From positions 1 through 5,486 of the forward strand of contig JADFSQ010000160.1 in assembly GCA_022560715.1 (NCBI GenBank): DNA of 5,486 bases. The letters are read 5' to 3'. Of this stretch, positions 5,248-5,486 are shown in pieces. A model generated the notes under the pieces. That model did no database searches. It saw only the letters and a program-made list of their open reading frames with translations, and was not told where the DNA came from. The stretch comes from Bacteroidota bacterium (GTDB lineage Bacteria > Bacteroidota > Bacteroidia > Flavobacteriales > Flavobacteriaceae). Position numbers and translations under genes: made by a program. Within the stretch, counting starts at the first letter, position 1. Each line of letters begins with the position of its first letter.

Positions 5248-5275
5248 GAGATTCTTCACTCTGTTCAGAAAGACA
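5248..5275 (+). repeat. Dispersed-type intergenic repeat, copy B
   Basis: ATTCTTCACTCTGTTCAGAA followed by AGACA aligns with copy A without gaps at 15 of 28 positions, including the shared TTCT, ACT and terminal GACA. It resembles the widespread intergenic string ATTCTTCnCTnCGTTCAGAATGACA. Both copies have the same orientation and start 43 bases apart. This copy ends 9 bases before the marR stop codon. Confidence 0.5.
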
Positions 5276-5285
5276 ACAAGTTGTC
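5272..5285 (-). terminator. Short hairpin overlapping the marR stop codon
   Basis: GACAA (minus 5285-5281), loop CTTG, TTGTC (5276-5272) forms a 5-bp stem, extendable by one C-G pair, that begins within the TGA of marR and is followed by TTTCT. The T-run is short and interrupted, so termination would be weak, leaving open cotranscription of marR and the pirin gene. Confidence 0.25.
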
Positions 5286-5486
5286 ATCTTATTTTGTCGA
5301 GCAAATCACTTAACTGCCCAGCTTCTTTTTCGTTTAAATTTTTTAAAAAATCTAAATGCATCTGTTTTGATATCTTATCTAAAAGAGATAATCCTTTTTT
5401 TGTGATTTTTATATGTACTACTCGTCTGTCGTCAGGACAAGCAATACGCCCAATTAATTGTTTAGCGCAAAGTTTATCCATTAATC
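5284..5486 (-). CDS. MarR-family transcriptional regulator, C-terminal part (5' end outside window)
   Basis: The open frame continues through the window edge, so the ATG at 5481 is internal: the preceding codon is TTA (Leu), giving LMDKLCAKQLIGR, the end of the recognition helix of a winged-helix domain. The wing follows as CPDDRRVVHIKITKKG with the family-typical D-x-R pattern, and then the C-terminal dimerisation helix (LDKISKQMHLDFLKNLNEKEAGQLSDLLDKIR). About 67 residues are present; MarR proteins are usually 140-160, so rather more than half is missing. MarR proteins are dimeric DNA-binding repressors that often respond to phenolic compounds or oxidants and often control a neighbouring gene. 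Here the pirin gene is 122 bases downstream on the same strand and is the natural candidate. The ligand is unknown, and the Cys in LCAKQ is not by itself evidence for redox sensing. Confidence 0.88.
   Translation of the reverse strand, partial: LMDKLCAKQLIGRIACPDDRRVVHIKITKKGLSLLDKISKQMHLDFLKNLNEKEAGQLSDLLDKIR

Noticed and set aside
5196..5405. Plus-strand 69-codon frame
   Set aside because: It covers the intergenic repeats and the antisense of marR; no start signal or motif supports it.
5479..5481. ATG at 5481 as the start of the MarR-type gene
   Set aside because: The frame remains open to the window edge and the ATG lies in the recognition-helix region, so it is an internal Met.
1..5486. 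Defence, secretion or biosynthetic system
   Set aside because: The recognisable genes are housekeeping or regulatory types with no effector, nuclease, toxin or transporter partners; no system is supported.

Overview
The window is AT-rich and most of it (about 665 to 5486) reads as an ordinary stretch of a flavobacterial (Bacteroidota, Flavobacteriia) chromosome. The evidence is protein-level resemblance of EttA, Pcm, a pirin, a CAL67264-family membrane protein and an M20-type peptidase to flavobacterial versions, the lack of Shine-Dalgarno sequences before most genes, and a good match to the Bacteroidota promoter (TTG, 20 nt, TAnnTTTG) before one small gene. The species cannot be named from this sequence.

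The first ~655 bases look different. They hold the acidic C-terminal tail of an unknown protein and the N-terminal two thirds of an atypical kinase-fold protein that reminds me of DPANN-archaeal proteins, preceded by a TATA-like box at leaderless spacing. The kinase (plus strand) and an M20-type peptidase (minus strand) lose their recognisable sequence at the same place, about 650-664, and each reading frame then runs briefly into the antisense of the other gene. The simplest reading is a chimeric contig junction; a real rearrangement or transfer is the alternative.

Layout right of the junction: truncated M20-type peptidase (minus), pcm (minus, TTG start), a divergent intergenic region with a palindrome and a plus-strand promoter, an 80-residue single-pass membrane protein (plus), ettA (minus, convergent with it, 9 nt apart), an intergenic region with two different 8-bp tandem repeats, a 60-residue two-helix membrane protein (minus), a ~115-nt hairpin-rich intergenic element that looks like a dispersed flavobacterial repeat, an intrinsic terminator, a pirin (minus), a pair of imperfect ~28-nt repeats, and the C-terminal part of a MarR-family regulator (minus) cut by the window end.

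Functionally these are mostly housekeeping genes: EttA gates translation according to energy state, Pcm repairs isoaspartyl damage in proteins, and the MarR-pirin pair may be a small stress-responsive unit. I found no defence island, CRISPR array, tRNA, rRNA or intact mobile element. The items most worth following up are the junction and the structured intergenic element at 4244-4357.
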